Made by a program: the position numbers and the translations under genes. From Clostridia bacterium (GTDB taxonomy: Bacteria; Bacillota; Clostridia; Oscillospirales; CAG-382), in contig JAFYKY010000017.1 in NCBI GenBank assembly GCA_017537345.1, positions 224,856 through 288,855 of the forward strand: a stretch of 64,000 nucleotides of DNA, given 5' to 3'. Shown in pieces: positions 1 through 8,327 of this stretch (position 1 is its first letter; each line of letters opens with the position of its first letter). Under the pieces are notes generated by a model, which was not told the DNA's origin, did not search any database, and worked only from the letters and a program-made list of their open reading frames with translations.

Positions 1-765
1 TACCGTAGCTTCACCGAGCTTTAAAGTAAGTCTGTTGATATTATAAGGATTGGTGGAATATTTGATTTTTTCAATATCCGCAATAAGCTCCTCACAGCCG
101 AAAGCGTATCCCAATCTTCCGCCCGCAAGACAGCGGGATTTGGAAAACGTACGTACTACCAGCAGATTATCGTATTTTTCGGTAAGCTTATAACAGCTTT
201 CACCGCCGAAATCCACGTATGCTTCGTCTATAAGCACCACGTTATCCGGATTTGTTTTAACGATCTCCTCTATCTGCCAAACGGGAAGCGATATTCCCGT
301 GGGCGCATTGGGATTTGCGATGGCGATGAATTTGTTTATGCCCAGATAATCCTTGTAATCGACGGTAAAATCGTCTTTTAAGGGTATTTCCGAATATTCA
401 ACACCGTGAAGCTGTGCAAACACCGAATAAAAACCGTAGGTTATATCGGGAAAAACAGCACCGTTTTCTCTTCCGAATGCATAAAATGCAAAATTAAGAA
501 TATCGTCGGAACCGTTGGAAACAAAGACGTTTTGCGGCTTTACCCCGTAAAGAGCGGAAAGTTTTTCCTTAAGTACCTTGCAGGTGGGGTCGGAGTACAG
601 ACGAAGACTGCCTAAATCCTCTGCGTTAACAGCATTTATTACTTCGGGCGCGGGGGGATAGGGAGATTCGTTCGTGTTCAGTTTGATGTATTGTTTATCT
701 CTCGGCTGTTCACCGGGGGTATAAGCGTCCGTCTTTTGCAGACACCTATCAAGAAATCGGCTCAT
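1..765 (-). CDS. hisC: Histidinol-phosphate aminotransferase (partial, C-terminus off the window)
   Basis: This is the first 255 codons of a class I/II PLP aminotransferase that converts imidazole-acetol phosphate and glutamate to histidinol phosphate. The translation shows the family landmarks in order: KLNTNESPYPP near residue 30, SNGSDDILN near 95, NPNAPTG near 145, DEAYVDF near 170, and the PLP lysine in SFSKSRCLAG at about K209. The full protein should be about 350 residues, so roughly the last 100 lie outside. ATG at 765 begins 2 bases after the hisD stop, so it is translated as part of the his operon. I see no fault in the visible part. Confidence 0.95.
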   Translation of the reverse strand, partial: MSRFLDRCLQKTDAYTPGEQPRDKQYIKLNTNESPYPPAPEVINAVNAEDLGSLRLYSDPTCKVLKEKLSALYGVKPQNVFVSNGSDDILNFAFYAFGRENGAVFPDITYGFYSVFAQLHGVEYSEIPLKDDFTVDYKDYLGINKFIAIANPNAPTGISLPVWQIEEIVKTNPDNVVLIDEAYVDFGGESCYKLTEKYDNLLVVRTFSKSRCLAGGRLGYAFGCEELIADIEKIKYSTNPYNINRLTLKLGEATV

Positions 766-767
766 AA

Positions 768-2042
768 TTATTCCTCAATGCGTATGGTAACACTTCTTGC
801 GTGGGCATCAAGACCTTCTGCGTTTGCAAAATATGCCACCTTTTTGCCTATCTTTTTAAGTGCTTCGTTGGTGTAATAGGTAAACTGTGACTTTTTAACA
901 AAATCATCCACTGAAAGAGGGCTTGAAAATCTTGCGGTTCCTCCCGTGGGAAGCGTGTGGTTGGGGCCGGCAAAATAATCGCCCAAAGCTTCGGGACAGT
1001 TTCTGCCCATAAATACGCTTCCTGCGTTGGTGATCTTATCAAGAATATCAAAGGGCTGGTCGACCATAAGTTCCAGATGCTCGGGCGCAATTTGGTTTGA
1101 AACCGCGATAGCATCAAGCAAATTATCTGTAACAATGATCTTTCCGTAATTATCGATGGATTTTCTTGCGATCTCCTTGCGGGGAAGAAGCGCAAGCTGT
1201 TTTTCTATTTCTTCTGCGGTTGCTTTTGCCAATTCCATACTGTCTGTTACCAAAACCGCGCTGGCGTTTGCATCGTGTTCCGCTTGGGAAAGAAGGTCTG
1301 CCGCCACGTGTGCGGGAACGCTGTTTTTGTCTGCGATAACGAGTATTTCGCTGGGTCCGGCGATCATATCAATGGAAACCTGACCGTAAACCTGCTTTTT
1401 CGCTTCAGCAACGAAAGCGTTTCCGGGGCCTACTATCTTATCGACCTTGGGAATACTTTCCGTGCCGTAAGCAAGAGCGGCAATAGCTTGTGCGCCGCCT
1501 GCCTTGAATATGCGGTCAACTCCGGCGGTCTTTGCGGCGGCGAGTATTACGGGGTTTACCTTACCGTCTTTACCGGGAGGAGTGGTCATAACTATTGCGG
1601 GGCAGCCTGCGATCTTTGCGGGAATACTGTCCATAAGTACGGTGGATGGGTAAGCTGCCGTTCCGCCGGGGACGTAAAGTCCTACCTTTTCAATGGGGGT
1701 CACCTTCTGACCGATAACCACACCGTCTTTTTCGCTTATAATAAAGCTGTTACGTACCTGCTTTTGATGAAAAGCTTTAATGTTTTCGGCGGCTTCTTTA
1801 AGAATTTCAAGAAATTCTTTATCAACTGCGGCGAACGCCTCGTTTATTTCCGCTTCGCTTACTTCCAAAGAAGAAATGGCGGCTTTATCAAACTTTTCCG
1901 TATATTCCAAAACCGCCTTGTCGCCGTTTTCTCTTACGTTTGCGATAATTTCTTCAACCGGACCGCTTACACCGGTAATATATTCCTGCCTTTCAAAAAT
2001 CTTTTCTGCGGGAATTTTTCCGTATTCAAAAATGCGTATCAT
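768..2042 (-). CDS. hisD: Histidinol dehydrogenase
   Basis: A zinc enzyme that oxidises histidinol to histidine in two NAD-dependent steps, the last reactions of the pathway. At 424 residues it is the usual size. Visible motifs are VPGGTAAYPSTVLM near residue 125, the nucleotide-site GPGNAFVAEAKK near 205, SQAEHDANA with the zinc and acid/base pair E255-H256, and IAPEHLEL with H322. The start overlaps the hisG stop by 4 bases and the stop lies 2 bases before hisC, so it sits in the middle of the his operon. Confidence 0.97.
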   Translation of the reverse strand: MIRIFEYGKIPAEKIFERQEYITGVSGPVEEIIANVRENGDKAVLEYTEKFDKAAISSLEVSEAEINEAFAAVDKEFLEILKEAAENIKAFHQKQVRNSFIISEKDGVVIGQKVTPIEKVGLYVPGGTAAYPSTVLMDSIPAKIAGCPAIVMTTPPGKDGKVNPVILAAAKTAGVDRIFKAGGAQAIAALAYGTESIPKVDKIVGPGNAFVAEAKKQVYGQVSIDMIAGPSEILVIADKNSVPAHVAADLLSQAEHDANASAVLVTDSMELAKATAEEIEKQLALLPRKEIARKSIDNYGKIIVTDNLLDAIAVSNQIAPEHLELMVDQPFDILDKITNAGSVFMGRNCPEALGDYFAGPNHTLPTGGTARFSSPLSVDDFVKKSQFTYYTNEALKKIGKKVAYFANAEGLDAHARSVTIRIEE

Positions 2043-2674
2043 TTGTTTTCCACCTGCTTTGCCATTTCGGATACAATGGCGTCAATTTCATTGTTTTTAA
2101 ATTTATAGCTTACCTTATTTACGATAAGCCGTGCGCTTATGGGAACTACGTCTTCTATTACCTCAAGGTTATTCTCTCTCAAGGTACTGCCGGTTTCGAC
2201 AATATCCACGATAACATCGGAAAGATCCAAAATAGGCGCCAGCTCTATAGAACCGTTAAGGTTAATAATATCTATATCACGGCATTTTTTATCATAAAAG
2301 CACTGTGCTATATAAGGGAATTTGGTTGCCACCCGCAATGTGGATGTTTTGGAATCGGTAAAGCCTTTTTTTGCGGCAACCGCCATTCTGCATTTCCCCA
2401 TATTAAGATCCAAAAGCTCGTACACGTCCGGTCTGTATTCAAGAATAATATCCTTGCCCGCAACACCGATATCGGCGGCGCCTCTTTCAACGTAAATTGA
2501 AACGTCGGAAGGCTTTACCCAAAAATAACGTATACACTTTTCTTCATTTTCGAAAATAAGCTTTCTGTTTGTTTCTTCGATAGAAGGACATTCGTAGCCT
2601 GCGGCTTTGAACATATTGTAGACCTTTTCGCCCAGTCTGCCTTTGGGTAATGCTATATTAACAGTTTTCTTCAA
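2039..2674 (-). CDS. hisG: ATP phosphoribosyltransferase, short catalytic subunit
   Basis: Catalyses the first step of histidine synthesis, joining ATP and PRPP. At 211 residues it is the short form (HisGS), which lacks the C-terminal regulatory domain and needs HisZ as partner. Visible features are IALPKGRLGEK at the N-terminus, ERGAADIGVAGKD near residue 65, and the PRPP loop DIVETGSTLRENNL near 158. The matching hisZ lies directly upstream and overlaps by 17 bases, which fits translational coupling of the two subunits. Confidence 0.97.
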   Translation of the reverse strand: MKKTVNIALPKGRLGEKVYNMFKAAGYECPSIEETNRKLIFENEEKCIRYFWVKPSDVSIYVERGAADIGVAGKDIILEYRPDVYELLDLNMGKCRMAVAAKKGFTDSKTSTLRVATKFPYIAQCFYDKKCRDIDIINLNGSIELAPILDLSDVIVDIVETGSTLRENNLEVIEDVVPISARLIVNKVSYKFKNNEIDAIVSEMAKQVENK

Positions 2675-3764
2675 TTAAATTCACCTTTCCGTTCTCTGCC
2701 TTGTACAACCTCTTCCACCTTTTTCCTTCGGGCAGGGAAGCGGTTACCAATAATTTTTCATCCTCGGGAAGAGATTTTATAAAGTTTACAAGCTGGCAAA
2801 TATTCGTGTTTTCACCGCGAAGTACTACGGTGTCTATCATCGGAAGCGTATCGGTATTTTCCAATCTGCTTAAAAGATCGGTGTATACCGCAAAGCCAAT
2901 AGCCTTGCTTTTTCTTCCCATTTTTTTAAGGAGCTTATCGTACTGACCGCCGGACAAAATACCGGCAGGAACACCTTCTATATACCCCTTGAAAACCACA
3001 CCGCTGTAATATTTGAGGTCGTTTCCTACGGAAAGATCAACGTTTATCTTGCCTTCATAACCCCAACCTTCAAGTAGCTTGCAAAGTGAGAAAAGCTCGT
3101 TAAGCGCTTCTTTTTCGTTTTCTTCGGTAAGTGCTTCAAACAAATTTTTATAAACTGTTTCGGGTGCACCGGCGCAGATTACAAGGGAATTAAGCTTGTT
3201 TGTTTTCTCTTCGTCAAGCTCTAAGCCCTTGCAAAGGGATAAAAGCTCGTGGGCGTTTTTGTTTTGCAGGCATTTAACTACCTTATCTTTATCCTTTTTT
3301 GAAAGTGCGCAGTTTTCCAAAACAGAGCTTATAAGCCCCATGTGAGAAATATCGAGAATAAAATCTTCGGAAATCGCAGATAAGCTTTGTGCCGCAAGCA
3401 ATACCACCTCGGCAATCTCGTAATCGCTTAAATCACCTACACACTCAAGCCCCGTCTGCATAATTTCACGGAAAGAATGTGTTCCGCCGCTTACACGGTA
3501 CACGTTTTCATTGTAGTACACCTTTTGTACTTCGCCGCTGATATCGGGGGCATTTTTTATAATGGAAAGGGTAACGTCCGGCTTCATTGCAAGAAGCCTG
3601 CCGCTTCTGTCCGTAAAGGTTATAACCTCATCGGAAATAAGGAAATCTTTGTTTGCAACGTATAGATCGTATTCCTCAAATCTGCTCATTTTATAACGGG
3701 TATATCCGTATTTTTCAAATAATTCTCTTAAAGCGAATACCGCTTTTTCGTCACGGCGCATCAT
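2658..3764 (-). CDS. hisZ: ATP phosphoribosyltransferase regulatory subunit
   Basis: A 368-residue paralogue of histidyl-tRNA synthetase that has lost tRNA charging and serves as the regulatory, histidine-sensing subunit for short HisG. The class II synthetase fold is seen in FEKYGYTRYKMSRFEEYDLY near residue 15, the motif 2-like TDRSGRLLAMKPDVT near 50, and SGGQYDKLLKKMGR followed by AIGFAVYTDLL near 275-295. The anticodon-binding domain of HisRS is not evident. ATG at 3764 overlaps the stop of the upstream regulator by 4 bases. Confidence 0.95.
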   Translation of the reverse strand: MMRRDEKAVFALRELFEKYGYTRYKMSRFEEYDLYVANKDFLISDEVITFTDRSGRLLAMKPDVTLSIIKNAPDISGEVQKVYYNENVYRVSGGTHSFREIMQTGLECVGDLSDYEIAEVVLLAAQSLSAISEDFILDISHMGLISSVLENCALSKKDKDKVVKCLQNKNAHELLSLCKGLELDEEKTNKLNSLVICAGAPETVYKNLFEALTEENEKEALNELFSLCKLLEGWGYEGKINVDLSVGNDLKYYSGVVFKGYIEGVPAGILSGGQYDKLLKKMGRKSKAIGFAVYTDLLSRLENTDTLPMIDTVVLRGENTNICQLVNFIKSLPEDEKLLVTASLPEGKRWKRLYKAENGKVNLIEENC

Positions 3765-4060
3765 AATATCTCATCTCCGCTTTCTTTAAGTCTGTCAAGT
3801 ACTATACGGTATCCGTCGCTGTAATTTATGCATTTGTTTACTCTGCTTATGGTAGCGGAGCTTGCGCCGGTATCCCGTGAAACGTCATTGTAATTTTTCC
3901 CTTTATCAAGCTGTTGCGCCACAAGAAATCTGAGTGAAAGAGCCTCAAGCTCTTTTATGGTGCAAATATCCTTAAAAAACTTTTCGCATTCCTCGGTAGT
4001 CTTTAAAGAAAGTATGGCTTTATACAAAGCTTCTGTTTCTTGATTATGCATTGATTTCAT
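3761..4060 (-). CDS. yerC: TrpR-family YerC/YecD transcriptional regulator (HisR-like), first gene of the his operon
   Basis: A 99-residue DNA-binding protein of the TrpR superfamily YerC/YecD group. The helix-turn-helix is visible as NYNDVSRDTGASSATISRVNKCI at about residues 57-79, after an N-terminal helical part with TTEECEKFFKDICTIKELEAL. TrpR-family proteins dimerise and bind palindromes when they sense an amino acid. Comparative genomics has proposed that family members linked to his genes act as histidine repressors. Its position as first gene, 4-base overlap with hisZ, and a palindrome inside its own promoter support that role here; the effector is inferred. ATG at 4060 is chosen because AAGGTG lies 9 bases upstream. 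Confidence 0.85.
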   Translation of the reverse strand: MKSMHNQETEALYKAILSLKTTEECEKFFKDICTIKELEALSLRFLVAQQLDKGKNYNDVSRDTGASSATISRVNKCINYSDGYRIVLDRLKESGDEIL

Positions 4061-4093
4061 TACGCTTCACACCTTAAAAAAAGAATTTTTGCT

Positions 4094-4122
4094 ATTTTAA
4101 CACTTTAGTGCGCTAAAGTCAA
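4094..4122 (-). promoter_or_regulatory. his operon promoter with embedded operator palindrome
   Basis: Read on the minus strand this is TTGACT (4122-4117), a 17-base spacer, then TAAAAT (4099-4094), a good sigma-A promoter 34 bases before the yerC start. A perfect inverted repeat, ACTTTAG-TGCG-CTAAAGT (4102-4119), fills the spacer and touches the -35 box. A repressor bound there would block RNA polymerase. The likely ligand-binding protein is the TrpR-family product of the first gene. Confidence 0.8.
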
Positions 4123-4195
4123 TACTAAAATAACATTATTGTGGTTTTAAACAATAATATTTTCAAAAAACAGTAAATAAAGTGGATTAAACATC

Positions 4196-4224
4196 TTGAT
4201 TTTTTTCTGCATAAGAAATATAAT
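4196..4224 (+). promoter_or_regulatory. proB operon promoter
   Basis: TTGATT at 4196-4201, 17 bases, TATAAT at 4219-4224. Transcription would start near 4231, so the in-frame ATG at 4228 cannot be the translation start and ATG 4258 is preferred. The divergent his promoter lies about 75 bases away, so a repressor on the his palindrome need not affect this one. Confidence 0.8.
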
Positions 4225-4257
4225 AAGATGAAAAATTATTCAACGGACGGAAATATT

Positions 4258-5025
4258 ATGCGAATAGTTATAAAAATAGGAACGAGCACATTGGCTCATC
4301 CCACGGGCCATCTTAACATACGCCGAGTAGAGGAAATGTGCAAAATAATAAGTGATATGAAAAACGCCGGCAATGAAGTTATACTTGTGTCTTCAGGTGC
4401 TATCGGAATGGGCGTAGGTAAATTGGGACTTTCCTCCCGTCCTTCGGATATTCCTACAAAGCAGGCTGCGGCATCGGTGGGTCAATGCGAGCTTATGTAT
4501 ACTTATGACAGAATCTTCTGCCAGTATCATCATACGGTTGCACAGCTTTTGATTACGGGTGAAGACGTAAAGAACGAAACACGGCATAATAATTTTAACA
4601 ATACATTGGAAAGATTACTGGAACTCAATGCAATTCCGGTAATTAACGAAAACGATACCGTTGCCACAGAGGAAATCGTTATCGGCGATAACGATACCCT
4701 TGCCGCTATTGTTGCAAGCTCTGTCAAGGCAGATAAGCTGATTTTACTTTCGGATATCGACGGTCTGTATACTGCAGATCCCCACACGGATCCCCATGCA
4801 AAGCTTATTCCTTTTGTTCATTGTATAGACGATAAGCTTTCCGCCCTTGCAGGCGGTACCGCATCGGGTCAGGGTACGGGCGGTATGGTAACCAAGCTTC
4901 AGGCGGCAAAGATATGTATGGATTGCGGTTGTGAAATGATAATCACAAACGGTAACAACCCGGAAAATCTCTATGATATTCTGGATGGAAAGACCGTAGG
5001 CACCACTTTTACGGAGAGAAAATAA
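4258..5025 (+). CDS. proB: Glutamate 5-kinase, short form without PUA domain
   Basis: Phosphorylates glutamate to gamma-glutamyl phosphate, the first and normally proline-inhibited step of proline synthesis. The 255-residue protein is a complete amino-acid-kinase domain: [10 protein letters not shown] at the N-terminus, [14 protein letters not shown] near residue 45, [12 protein letters not shown] near 135, FGDNDTLA-like [12 protein letters not shown] near 145, and [13 protein letters not shown] near 215. The RNA-binding PUA domain of the long form is absent. ATG 4258 is taken instead of ATG 4228 because the promoter places the mRNA start after 4228 and GGACGG precedes 4258. TAATG couples it to proA. 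Confidence 0.95.
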   Translation: MRIVIKIGTSTLAHPTGHLNIRRVEEMCKIISDMKNAGNEVILVSSGAIGMGVGKLGLSSRPSDIPTKQAAASVGQCELMYTYDRIFCQYHHTVAQLLITGEDVKNETRHNNFNNTLERLLELNAIPVINENDTVATEEIVIGDNDTLAAIVASSVKADKLILLSDIDGLYTADPHTDPHAKLIPFVHCIDDKLSALAGGTASGQGTGGMVTKLQAAKICMDCGCEMIITNGNNPENLYDILDGKTVGTTFTERK

Positions 5026-6275
5026 TGTTAAATTTATTCATTTCGGCAAAGGAAGCAAAATCTCTTGTTTCTGCCTTGACCGAAGAGCAAAAAAATACAG
5101 CACTTAAAGAAATGGCGTTTGCTTTAAGAGAAAACGCAAAAGATATTCTTTTTGCAAACGAAGCGGATATAAAAGCGGCGGAGGGCAAGATTCCCAAGGT
5201 TATGCTTGACCGCCTTATGCTGGATAATTCCCGTATAGAAGGAATGGCAAAGGGCATAGAAGAGGTAGCCTTGCTTCCCGATCCCGTGGGGCATATTCTT
5301 GATACTTATACAAGACAGGACGGTCTGCAGATCCAAAAAGTTTCCGTGCCTGTGGGAGTTATAGCAATAATTTACGAAAGCCGTCCCAACGTCACCAGCG
5401 ATGCCGCCGCGCTTGCGTTAAAGAGCGGTAACGTATGTATACTTCGTTCGGGAAAAGAAGCGTTCAATTCCGCAAAAGCCATAGTAAACGCTTTGAAGAA
5501 AGGTCTTTTAAAAGCAGGCGTAACGGAAAATGCTGTAAATCTTGTTTCCGACCCTTCAAGAGAAAGCGCAACCGCGCTTATGACCGCCAACGGATACGTG
5601 GATATGCTTATTCCCAGAGGCGGCGCGGGACTTATCAACGCCTGCGTACGTCAGGCTACCGTTCCCTGCATCGCCACCGGTACGGGAATATGCCATATTT
5701 ACGTTGAGAAAAGCGCAGATACCGACAAGGCTTTAAAGATAATTGAAAACGCAAAAACAAGCCGTCCCAGCGTGTGCAACGCTATGGAGGTTTTACTTGT
5801 GGACGAGGATATCGCGCCCGAATTTTTGCCCCGTTTACGCAAGGTTCTGGTGGAAGACAGATCAAACAAAGGTCTTGTTCCCGTTGAGTTGAGGCTGGAT
5901 GAAAAGGCGCTTAAGATGATCGACGGTGTTCCCGCCGGTGAAAAGGATTTCGATACCGAATTTTTGGATTACGTTCTGGCTGTAAAAGTGGTTAAAAACG
6001 TAAAAGAAGCCGTTGAACACATCTCCGCTCATTCCACGGGGCACAGTGAAGCTATCGTTTCCGAAGATAAGCAGGTGCAGACATTTTTCGTCGGTTCTGT
6101 TGATAGCGCTGCGGTCTATGTAAACGCTTCCACCCGCTTTACAGATGGCGGCGAGTTCGGCTTGGGATGCGAAATGGGCATTTCCACCCAGAAGCTTCAC
6201 GCAAGAGGTCCTATGGGGCTTAAGGAGCTTACCACTTATAAGTACGTGATCCGCGGTGAAGGACATATCAGATGA
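5025..6275 (+). CDS. proA: Glutamate-5-semialdehyde dehydrogenase (gamma-glutamyl phosphate reductase)
   Basis: NADPH-dependent reductase that turns gamma-glutamyl phosphate into glutamate semialdehyde and works in complex with ProB to protect the labile intermediate. It is 416 residues, normal for the family. Signatures include [20 protein letters not shown] near residue 110, [10 protein letters not shown] near 140, the catalytic-cysteine segment [15 protein letters not shown] near 245 and [21 protein letters not shown] near 385. Its ATG shares one base with the proB stop. Confidence 0.97.
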   Translation: MLNLFISAKEAKSLVSALTEEQKNTALKEMAFALRENAKDILFANEADIKAAEGKIPKVMLDRLMLDNSRIEGMAKGIEEVALLPDPVGHILDTYTRQDGLQIQKVSVPVGVIAIIYESRPNVTSDAAALALKSGNVCILRSGKEAFNSAKAIVNALKKGLLKAGVTENAVNLVSDPSRESATALMTANGYVDMLIPRGGAGLINACVRQATVPCIATGTGICHIYVEKSADTDKALKIIENAKTSRPSVCNAMEVLLVDEDIAPEFLPRLRKVLVEDRSNKGLVPVELRLDEKALKMIDGVPAGEKDFDTEFLDYVLAVKVVKNVKEAVEHISAHSTGHSEAIVSEDKQVQTFFVGSVDSAAVYVNASTRFTDGGEFGLGCEMGISTQKLHARGPMGLKELTTYKYVIRGEGHIR

Positions 6276-6285
6276 GGAGAAAAGT

Positions 6286-7074
6286 ATGAAATACGGATTT
6301 ATCGGTTGCGGTAATATGGGAAGCGCAGTTGCATACGCGCTTTCAAAGGTTACCACAGATTTTGCGGTTACCGACCGTTCGGGAAAAGCGAAAAATATTG
6401 CCGAAAATATCGGCTGTAAGTACACGGACATAAAAACCGTTGCCTCCGAGTGTGAAAACATATTCCTTTGCGTTAAGCCCCAGATGATGAGCGGTGTGCT
6501 TGTAGGAATTTCGGATATACTTAAAGAAAAAAAGCCGGTTCTCATCACAATGGCGGCAGGTCTTACCACCGAAAAAATATGCGAAATGGCAGGGGAAAAG
6601 CTTCCCGTTATCCGCATGATGCCCAACACTCCGGTAAAGACCGGAAGGGGTATCGTTTTATATTGCGGAAACGATCTTGTTTCCGAAGAAAAATTAAACG
6701 ATTTCGTTTCCGATCTGAAGAGTGCGGGAAAGTTTGACAGACTGCCCGAATCTCTTTTCGATGCGGCTACGTCCTTAACCGGTTGCGGTCCCGCTTATGC
6801 GTATATGTTTATAGAAGCCCTTGCCGATGGCGCGGTTGCTTGCGGTGTACCCCGTAATAAGGCGGTGGAATACGCGGCAGGCGTTCTTGCGGGGGCGGCG
6901 GAAATGGTTATAAACGGCGGTCACCCCGGCGCATTGAAGGATGCCGTGTGCTCTCCCGGAGGAAGCACTATTGCAGGTGTAAGAGCGCTGGAGCAGGAAG
7001 GGTTCAGAGGCGCGGTCATCGATTGCATTATGGCTGCAAACGAACGGAATAAAGAATTAGGAAATATCAAATAA
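6286..7074 (+). CDS. proC: Pyrroline-5-carboxylate reductase
   Basis: Completes proline synthesis by reducing pyrroline-5-carboxylate with NAD(P)H. The 262-residue protein begins with a Rossmann motif, GFIGCGNMGSAVAYAL, followed by FLCVKPQMM near residue 65, RMMPNTPVKTGRG near 115, and the C-terminal LTGCGPAYAYMFIEALADGAVACG and VCSPGGSTIAGVRALE. An upstream in-frame ATG at 6256 exists, but ATG 6286 has GAGGAG 8 bases before it and starts exactly at the nucleotide-binding strand. A 10-base gap separates it from ilvE. Confidence 0.97.
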   Translation: MKYGFIGCGNMGSAVAYALSKVTTDFAVTDRSGKAKNIAENIGCKYTDIKTVASECENIFLCVKPQMMSGVLVGISDILKEKKPVLITMAAGLTTEKICEMAGEKLPVIRMMPNTPVKTGRGIVLYCGNDLVSEEKLNDFVSDLKSAGKFDRLPESLFDAATSLTGCGPAYAYMFIEALADGAVACGVPRNKAVEYAAGVLAGAAEMVINGGHPGALKDAVCSPGGSTIAGVRALEQEGFRGAVIDCIMAANERNKELGNIK

Positions 7075-7084
7075 GGAGAATATT

Positions 7085-8104
7085 ATGAAAAACATAGATT
7101 GGTCCAACATAGGTTTCGGATATATAAAAACGGATCTTCGTTACGTTTCGAATTACAAAAACGGCGCGTGGGACGAAGGCTGTCTTACAGAAGACGCTAA
7201 TATTACCATGAGCGAATGTGCCTGCGTGCTTCAGTACGCTCAGACCTGCTTTGAAGGACTTAAAGCATATACCACCGCAGATGGAAAGATAGTCTGCTTC
7301 CGTCCCGATCTTAATGCTGCAAGAATGGCTGATTCCTGCCGCCGAATGAAGATGCCCGTGTTCCCCGAGGAAAGATTTGTGGAAGCTGTTGTAAAAACTG
7401 TTGAAGCTAACTCCGAATGGGTTCCGCCTTACGGATCCGGCGCTTCTCTTTACCTGCGTCCTTATATGTTCGGTTATGATTCCATAATAGGCGTAAAGCC
7501 CGCAAACGAATTCCAGTTTCGTATTTTTGCAACACCCGTCGGACCTTATTTCAAGGGCGGAGTAAGAGCGCTTACTCTCCGTATTTCCGATTTTGACCGC
7601 GCCGCGCCCAGAGGAACAGGACACATCAAAGCAGGCCTTAACTACGCTATGAGCCTTTACGCTATCGTAGACGCTCACGAGCAGGGATATGACGAAAACG
7701 TTTATCTCGATTCCGCTACCCGTACCCATATAGAAGAAACCGGCGGCGCGAATATTATATTCGTTACCAAGGACGGTAAGCTGGTAACGCCCAAATCGGA
7801 TACTATTCTGCCTTCCATAACCCGCCGTTCGCTTTTGCAGGTTGCAAAGGATTATCTGGGTATGGAGGTAGAGGAGAGGGAAGTGTCCCTTGCCGAAATA
7901 GGCGAATTTGCCGAATGCGGACTTTGCGGAACAGCCGCAGTTATATCTCCCGTAGGAAAGATCGTCGATCACGGCAAGGAGTATTCCTTTAATATCGGCG
8001 AAAGCGGAATGGGTAACACTATCAAAAAACTGTACGATACCTTGACCGGAATTCAGATGGGTACCGTAACCCCTCCCGAAGGATGGGTAAAGATAATAAA
8101 ATAA
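7085..8104 (+). CDS. ilvE: Branched-chain amino acid aminotransferase
   Basis: A fold-type IV PLP aminotransferase interconverting Val, Leu and Ile with their 2-oxo acids. Motifs in its 339 residues: CACVLQYAQTCFEGLKAY near residue 50, LYLRPYMFGYDSIIG near 125, GTGHIKAGLNYAMSLY near 180 with the PLP lysine, and EETGGANIIFV near 220. It follows proC by 10 bases with AAGGAG in the gap, so it appears to be the last gene of the proline operon and not part of the ilv-leu operon that starts 46 bases later. No convincing terminator follows it. Confidence 0.95.
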   Translation: MKNIDWSNIGFGYIKTDLRYVSNYKNGAWDEGCLTEDANITMSECACVLQYAQTCFEGLKAYTTADGKIVCFRPDLNAARMADSCRRMKMPVFPEERFVEAVVKTVEANSEWVPPYGSGASLYLRPYMFGYDSIIGVKPANEFQFRIFATPVGPYFKGGVRALTLRISDFDRAAPRGTGHIKAGLNYAMSLYAIVDAHEQGYDENVYLDSATRTHIEETGGANIIFVTKDGKLVTPKSDTILPSITRRSLLQVAKDYLGMEVEEREVSLAEIGEFAECGLCGTAAVISPVGKIVDHGKEYSFNIGESGMGNTIKKLYDTLTGIQMGTVTPPEGWVKIIK

Positions 8105-8149
8105 CTGAATATTTTTTCAAAAAAACAGCATATTATATCCATTTTTCAC

Positions 8150-8178
8150 TTGACACTTTTTAGGTTTAGTGGTATAAT
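8150..8178 (+). promoter_or_regulatory. ilv-leu operon promoter, perfect sigma-A consensus
   Basis: TTGACA (8150-8155), 17 bases, TATAAT (8173-8178). Transcription should start near 8185, giving a leader of about 143 bases before the ilvA ATG at 8328. Such a perfect promoter usually goes with control after initiation, and the leader contains a terminator-like hairpin. Confidence 0.85.
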
Positions 8179-8257
8179 TCTTCAATACTATATAATGCAG
8201 AAGTTTTTAGTTTTTCCACGGCAAACAGAATGGTATTGACTGTTTATTAATTATCAG

Positions 8258-8295
8258 CACCCTCTCTCTTTGCATAAGAGTGAGGGTGTATTTTT
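8258..8295 (+). terminator. Leader terminator hairpin before ilvA, candidate attenuator
   Basis: CACCCTC (8258-8264) pairs with GAGGGTG (8282-8288), and inside it CTCTT (8266-8270) pairs with AAGAG (8276-8280) around a 5-base loop. TATTTTTG follows. This is a strong intrinsic terminator 73 bases into the predicted transcript and 33 bases before ilvA. The T-box hallmark AGGGTGGNACCGCG was looked for and is absent. The sensing part is not identified. Confidence 0.75.
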
Positions 8296-8327
8296 GTAAA
8301 AAGACTTTAGCCGAAAGGATTTTTTAT

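Noticed and set aside
4228..4257. Upstream ATG for proB
   Set aside because: It lies at or before the predicted transcription start; the product from ATG 4258 begins exactly at the conserved kinase strand.
7067..7972. 301-codon open frame on the minus strand opposite ilvE
   Set aside because: It is antisense to a clear ilvE gene, rich in Cys/Tyr/Ser as expected of a mirror frame, and has no ribosome site. The same holds for long opposite frames at 1275-2108, 10158-11207, 16702-17601, 26162-27040, 27235-28272, 49212-50303 and 61927-63315.
8185..8327. T-box riboswitch in the ilvA leader
   Set aside because: The conserved AGGGTGGNACCGCG sequence and specifier-loop features were searched for by eye and not found; the leader is also short for a T-box.
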